DNA from: Pseudomonadota bacterium | GTDB lineage: Bacteria; Pseudomonadota; Gammaproteobacteria; Burkholderiales; Thiobacillaceae | Direction: 5' to 3' | Assembly: GCA_021791235.1 (NCBI GenBank) | Contig: JAJYXA010000372.1 | Location: 1-10,030, forward strand | DNA length: 10,030 nucleotides | In this document: positions 7,043 to 10,030 of the stretch, in pieces | Layout: each line of letters starts with the position of its first letter | How positions within the stretch are numbered: the stretch's first letter is position 1 | Position numbers and translations under genes: made by a program | Notes under the pieces: model-generated | What the model was told of the DNA's origin: nothing | The model's database searches: none | Seen by the model: only the letters and a program-made list of their open reading frames with translations

Positions 7043-7315
7043 AGGACAAGCGACATGACAAAAGCGGAGGCATCGGTTCAGGAGCTGGTGGGCATGATTG
7101 AGCGCGGCGAGTTGCGCCTGCCGCTGGTCCCCGTGAGCAGGCACGCTTTCGGGCAGGCCGCACAGCTTGTACGCAATGTTTCCAGCGGCCTACGCTCCGG
7201 TGACTCGCTTCATCTGTCGATGGCGATCGAGGCTGGAGCAGCCAGTATTGCTACCGCAGACGTAACCCTGGAAAAAAATGTAAGGCTGAAGGGGCTGGCC
7301 GTGAATCGGTTTTAA
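7043..7315 (+). pseudogene. VapC-like PIN-domain toxin, N-terminally truncated
   Basis: An ATG at 7055, with AAGGA at 7042-7046, encodes 86 residues resembling the second half of a PIN-domain toxin: LRSGDSLHLSMAIEAGAASIATADVTLE, with D50 and D69 in the places of the third and fourth PIN acidic residues. Full VapC proteins are about 130-140 residues and begin with a YLDTSAL-type strand carrying the first catalytic aspartate, then a helix with a glutamate; both are missing. VapC toxins are ribonucleases needing these acids, so the product should be inactive. No VapB-like antitoxin is adjacent. The frame equals that of res, and the five codons before the ATG (RTSDM in the same frame) could still be VapC sequence, so the break seems to lie right at the res stop. 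Start-to-stop translation remains possible. Confidence 0.65.
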
Positions 7316-7334
7316 AACCCGGCAAGCTGCTGAC

Positions 7335-7946
7335 ATGCAACCGATTCAACGTTTCCTCTTTGCGTTTTTCGCCCTCGTCCTGCTCGCCGCGTGCGACCGC
7401 GCGCCGACGCTACCCCAGCTCGGCCCGAACGACATCGTCGTCGCCTTCGGCGACAGCCTCACCCACGGCACCGGCGCGGGCGCCGACACCGCCTACCCCG
7501 CCGTGCTGGCGGCGCTGACCGGCCGCACCGTGATCAACGCCGGCGTGCCCGGCGACACCACGACCACCGGATTGCAGCGCCTGCCCGCAGTACTGGATGC
7601 GCACAAACCGCGCCTGGTGCTGCTGTGCCTGGGCGGCAACGACATGCTGAAGAAGCAGCCCGAAGCCGCCACCGAAAACAACCTGCGCCTGCTGGTGAAG
7701 ACCATCCGCGCCAGCGGCGCCGAGGTGGTGCTGATCGGCGTGCCCGAACCCAAACTGTTCGGCGGCGCGCCGGATTTCTACGCCCGGATCGCCGAGGACA
7801 TGCAGCTGCCGCTGGAGCAGGACGTTTTCAACGAGGTGCTGAAAGACAACCGCCTCAAGTCCGACCCCATCCACGCCAACGCCGCCGGCTATCGCGTGGT
7901 CGCCGAGCGGCTGGCCGAATTCCTGCGCGACGCGGGGGCGCTGTGA
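7335..7946 (+). CDS. SGNH/GDSL-family lipoprotein esterase, TesA-like
   Basis: This 203-residue enzyme is of the arylesterase/lysophospholipase/thioesterase I (TesA) type. The N-terminus is a lipoprotein signal: R6, a hydrophobic stretch 7-19, and a lipobox LAAC with C20 as the likely lipidated cysteine. The SGNH blocks are visible: FGDSLTHG with nucleophile S41, the NAGVPGDTT block with oxyanion G70 (68-76), GGND with N102 (100-103), and DPIHANAAGY with D177 and H180. It is expected to hydrolyse ester or thioester bonds of acyl or aryl substrates in the periplasm, anchored to a membrane; the substrate is unknown. The ATG at 7335 lies 19 bp after the PIN fragment and has only a weak ribosome site, but the signal peptide starts there. 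GC content and codon use are higher than in the restriction locus, in line with chromosomal core sequence. Confidence 0.88.
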   Translation: MQPIQRFLFAFFALVLLAACDRAPTLPQLGPNDIVVAFGDSLTHGTGAGADTAYPAVLAALTGRTVINAGVPGDTTTTGLQRLPAVLDAHKPRLVLLCLGGNDMLKKQPEAATENNLRLLVKTIRASGAEVVLIGVPEPKLFGGAPDFYARIAEDMQLPLEQDVFNEVLKDNRLKSDPIHANAAGYRVVAERLAEFLRDAGAL

Positions 7947-7964
7947 ATTTGACAATGACAAACC

Positions 7965-8129
7965 ATTCACCACAGAGACACAGAGGCACAGAGAAATCAA
8001 TTAATCACCGATTTTTGCATGGCACATCCAGCGGCTTGGGACATGCAATATTTCAAGGGTGTGCTTTTCCTCTGTGTTCTCTGTGTCCCAAGGGATACCG
8101 TCCCTTCGGGACATATCTCTGTGGTTCAA
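7965..8129. repeat. Imperfect inverted-repeat element with GAGACACAGAG-type arms
   Basis: The 196-bp gap between the esterase and dctQ is mostly one structure. The left arm at 7965-7996 contains CACAGAGACACAGAGGCACA; the right arm at 8065-8129 contains TTTCCTCTGTGTTCTCTG and then CTCTGTGGTTCAAC. ACCACAGAGA at 7969-7978 pairs perfectly with TCTCTGTGGT at 8116-8125, and the inner parts pair with a few mismatches once the nested palindrome at 8084-8113 is removed. CACAGAG-rich repeats of this sort are dispersed in intergenic DNA of many bacteria. The roughly 70 bp between the arms encode nothing recognisable. I see no transposase gene, so it may be a miniature non-autonomous element or a dispersed palindrome. 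Confidence 0.65.
8084..8113. repeat. 30-bp palindrome nested in the right arm of the inverted repeat
   Basis: TGTCCC at 8084-8089 pairs with GGGACA at 8108-8113, and AAGGGA at 8090-8095 pairs with TCCCTT at 8101-8106, leaving a TACCG loop and one bulged C at 8107. This gives a 12-bp stem. It interrupts the CTCTGTG pattern of the surrounding arm, as if inserted into it. Part of it, CTTGGGACA, also occurs as an inverted copy at 8035-8043 within the same element. No T-run follows, so it is not a classic terminator. Confidence 0.65.
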
Positions 8130-8142
8130 CTGCTTTTTCAGG

Positions 8143-8682
8143 ATGAACGCCCTGCTCGCTTTCGCCCGCCTGATCGACGCCCTGACCGAGCGCATCGGCC
8201 GTCTGGCGATCTGGCTGGTGCTGGTCGCCACGCTGATTTCGGCGGGCAACGCGCTCGTCCGCTATCTGCTTGGCGAGAGCTCGAACGCCTGGCTGGAAAT
8301 CCAGTGGTATCTGTTCGGCGCGATGTTCCTGCTGGCGGCGGGCTACACGCTGAAGCACAACGGCCATGTGCGCATCGACATCTTCTACAACCGTCTCGGC
8401 CCGCGCGGGCAGGCGTGGGTCGACCTCGCCGGCGGCCTCGTGTTCCTGCTGCCGATGGCGGTGCTGCTGGCCTGGCTCGCCTGGCCGATGTTCCATGAGG
8501 CCTGGGTCACGCAGGAAATGTCGCCCGACGCCGGCGGCCTCGTGCGCTGGCCGGTGAAGCTGCTGCTGCCGCTGGGCTTTGCCCTGCTTGCGCTGCAGGG
8601 CGTAGCCGAAGTCATCAAGCGGATCGGCGTCCTCAGTGGCCATCTCGTCCTCCCCCACGAAACCCCGGAAGAGGAAGTCTGA
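8143..8682 (+). CDS. dctQ: TRAP transporter small permease subunit (DctQ family)
   Basis: This 179-residue inner-membrane protein has four hydrophobic segments, at about residues 21-43, 52-70, 93-116 and 137-157, the fold of DctQ. Conserved features include EIQWYLF at 52-58 and GHVRIDIFY at 74-82. In TRAP systems DctQ pairs with the large permease DctM and takes a solute from the periplasmic binding protein DctP, driven by a sodium or proton gradient. The next gene is DctM, 2 bp away, so the two are cotranscribed. The start ATG 8143 fits family length; the frame stays open upstream through the repeat element to 8059, but that part is repeat-derived. There is no clear Shine-Dalgarno at the usual distance, only AGG touching the ATG, so the start is slightly uncertain. 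The substrate is not deducible; similar proteins are annotated in mannitol/chloroaromatic or C4-dicarboxylate TRAP systems. Confidence 0.87.
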   Translation: MNALLAFARLIDALTERIGRLAIWLVLVATLISAGNALVRYLLGESSNAWLEIQWYLFGAMFLLAAGYTLKHNGHVRIDIFYNRLGPRGQAWVDLAGGLVFLLPMAVLLAWLAWPMFHEAWVTQEMSPDAGGLVRWPVKLLLPLGFALLALQGVAEVIKRIGVLSGHLVLPHETPEEEV

Positions 8683-8684
8683 TC

Positions 8685-10030
8685 GTGGAAAACCTGGCGC
8701 CGCTGATGTTCCTCGGACTCGTCGCCTTCCTGCTGCTGGGCTATCCGGTGGCGTTCGCGCTCGCCGCCAACGGCCTCCTGTTCGCCGGCATCGGCATCGC
8801 CGCGGGACTGTTCGACGTCTCGCTGCTGCATGCCCTGCCCGAGCGCGTCTACGGCATCGTCGCCAATCCCACCCTGCTGGCGATCCCCTTCTTCGCCTTC
8901 ATGGGGCTGATCCTCGAACGCTCCGGCATGGCCGAGGACCTGCTCGACACCATCGGCCAGTTGTTCGGCTCGCTGCGCGGTGGGCTGGCCTACGCGGTGA
9001 TCCTGGTCGGCGGCCTGCTCGCCGCCACCACCGGCGTGGTCGCCGCCACGGTCATCGCCATGGGGCTGATCTCGCTGCCGGTGATGCTGCGCTACGGCTA
9101 CGACAAGCGGCTGGCGTCCGGCGTCATCGCCGCCTCGGGCACGCTGGCGCAGATCGTTCCGCCTTCATTGGTTTTGATCGTGCTGGCCGACCAGCTCGGC
9201 GCCTCGGTCGGCGACATGTACAAGGGCGCGCTCGTCCCGGGCCTGGCGCTGGTCGGGCTGTATCTGCTCTATGTGTTCGGCGTGACGCTGTTCAGGCCGC
9301 ACGCCGTCCCCGCCATGCCGGTCAGTGCGCACACCCTGCATGGTTCCGCGCTGCTGCTGCGCGTGTTCACCACGCTGGTGCCGCCGCTGGTGCTGATTTT
9401 CTTGGTGCTCGGCACCATCTTCCTCGGCGTCGCCACCCCCACCGAGGGCGGCGCGATGGGCGCGGCCGGCGCCCTGCTGCTGGCGCTGGCGCGCGGGCGA
9501 CTGAGCCGCCTGCAGCTGACGCAGGCGATGGACAGCACGACCAAGCTCACCACCTTCGTCATCTTCATCCTGATCGGCTCGACCCTCTTCACCCTGGTTT
9601 TCCGCGGGCTCGACGGCGACGTCTGGGTGGAGCACCTGTTCAACCAACTGCCCGGCGGCGTGCTCGGCTTCCTCGTCGTGGTCAACCTGCTGGTGTTCAC
9701 GCTGGCCTTCTTCCTCGACTTCTTCGAGATCGCCTTCATCGTGGTGCCGCTGGTGGGCCCCATCGCCACCAAGCTCGGCATCGATCCGATCTGGTTCGGC
9801 GTCATGCTCGCGGTCAACATGCAGACCGCCTTCATGCACCCGCCCTTCGGCTTCGCCCTGTTCTACCTGAAGAGCGTCGCGCCGAAGAGCATCCGCACCG
9901 CCGACATCTACTGGGGTGCGATTCCCTTTCTCGTCATCCAGCTCGTCATGGTCGCCGTGGTGCTGGCCTTCCCCGAGATCGTGCTGCGCGACGCCCCGGC
10001 CGACGCCAGCAGCGTCACCGAAAGATCGGA
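8685..10030 (+). CDS. dctM: TRAP transporter large permease subunit (DctM family), 3' end beyond window
   Basis: A GTG at 8685, 2 bp after the dctQ stop with GGAAG (8668-8672) inside dctQ's end, opens a frame that runs without a stop to the window edge, about 448 residues. It is very hydrophobic with roughly a dozen membrane segments. DctM-typical stretches are IPFFAFMG at 67-74, a TTGVVAAT loop near 115-125, ATPTEGGAMGA near 249-259, DFFEIAFIVVP at 345-355 and NMQTAFMHPPFGFALFY at 378-394. DctM forms the transport path of the TRAP system. Family members are commonly 420-470 residues, and the visible tail (ADASSVTERS) is already past the last membrane segment, so the stop should lie only slightly beyond. 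DctP is absent from the window; it may follow downstream or lie elsewhere. Confidence 0.9.
   Translation, partial: MENLAPLMFLGLVAFLLLGYPVAFALAANGLLFAGIGIAAGLFDVSLLHALPERVYGIVANPTLLAIPFFAFMGLILERSGMAEDLLDTIGQLFGSLRGGLAYAVILVGGLLAATTGVVAATVIAMGLISLPVMLRYGYDKRLASGVIAASGTLAQIVPPSLVLIVLADQLGASVGDMYKGALVPGLALVGLYLLYVFGVTLFRPHAVPAMPVSAHTLHGSALLLRVFTTLVPPLVLIFLVLGTIFLGVATPTEGGAMGAAGALLLALARGRLSRLQLTQAMDSTTKLTTFVIFILIGSTLFTLVFRGLDGDVWVEHLFNQLPGGVLGFLVVVNLLVFTLAFFLDFFEIAFIVVPLVGPIATKLGIDPIWFGVMLAVNMQTAFMHPPFGFALFYLKSVAPKSIRTADIYWGAIPFLVIQLVMVAVVLAFPEIVLRDAPADASSVTERS

Noticed and set aside
7949..7954. Perfect TTGACA that could be a -35 box for dctQ.
   Set aside because: No TATAAT-like hexamer lies 16-18 bp downstream; that position falls in the CACAGAG repeat.
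8084..8113. 30-bp palindrome considered as a terminator of the esterase gene.
   Set aside because: The stem is strong, but no T-run follows and it interrupts a repeat arm, so a mobile palindrome is the better reading.
9165..9839. 224-codon - strand frame rich in E, D, H and Q opposite dctM.
   Set aside because: Its composition is the complement of hydrophobic membrane codons in dctM; no start context or domain.

Overview
The window is high-GC, densely packed DNA with all genes on the + strand. Codon use, the gene families present (type III Mod/Res, TesA-like lipoprotein esterase, DctQ/DctM TRAP permeases) and the style of the dispersed palindromic repeats suggest a proteobacterium, most likely a betaproteobacterium. 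This is inferred from style; no marker gene is present.

Bases 1-7042 hold a defence-type locus. In order: the C-terminal end of a DUF2130-family protein (1-223); an 11-bp overlapping gene for an ABC-type ATPase fused to a TOPRIM-like domain, OLD/PARIS-like (213-1961); a 13-codon mini-ORF that bridges to the next gene (1958-1999); a beta-class DNA methyltransferase resembling type III Mod (1996-3651); a broken AlbA_2/Schlafen-like regulator (3655-4219); a block of 10-bp tandem repeats (4211-4250); and a large helicase-nuclease resembling type III Res (4349-7042). Mod and Res keep all the motifs looked for, so the restriction-modification pair appears intact. The central target-recognition part of mod is visibly AT-richer than its ends, and its 3' end carries a palindromic dispersed repeat that is translated as the protein's tail.

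Bases 7043-7315 hold a VapC-like PIN-domain toxin fragment that has lost its N-terminal half. It sits right after the res stop and marks the worn edge of the accessory region.

From 7335 on the content is housekeeping or metabolic and the GC content rises: an SGNH/GDSL lipoprotein esterase (7335-7946), a 196-bp gap filled by a long imperfect inverted repeat with a second 30-bp palindrome nested in one arm (about 7965-8129), then the small (DctQ, 8143-8682) and large (DctM, 8685 to beyond the window) membrane subunits of a TRAP transporter. The periplasmic binding protein DctP is not in the window, so the substrate cannot be told.

The most interesting candidate system is the nuclease-ATPase embedded in the type III restriction-modification operon next to DUF2130. 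A guard or back-up role, acting when restriction is inhibited, is a testable hypothesis and not something the sequence proves.
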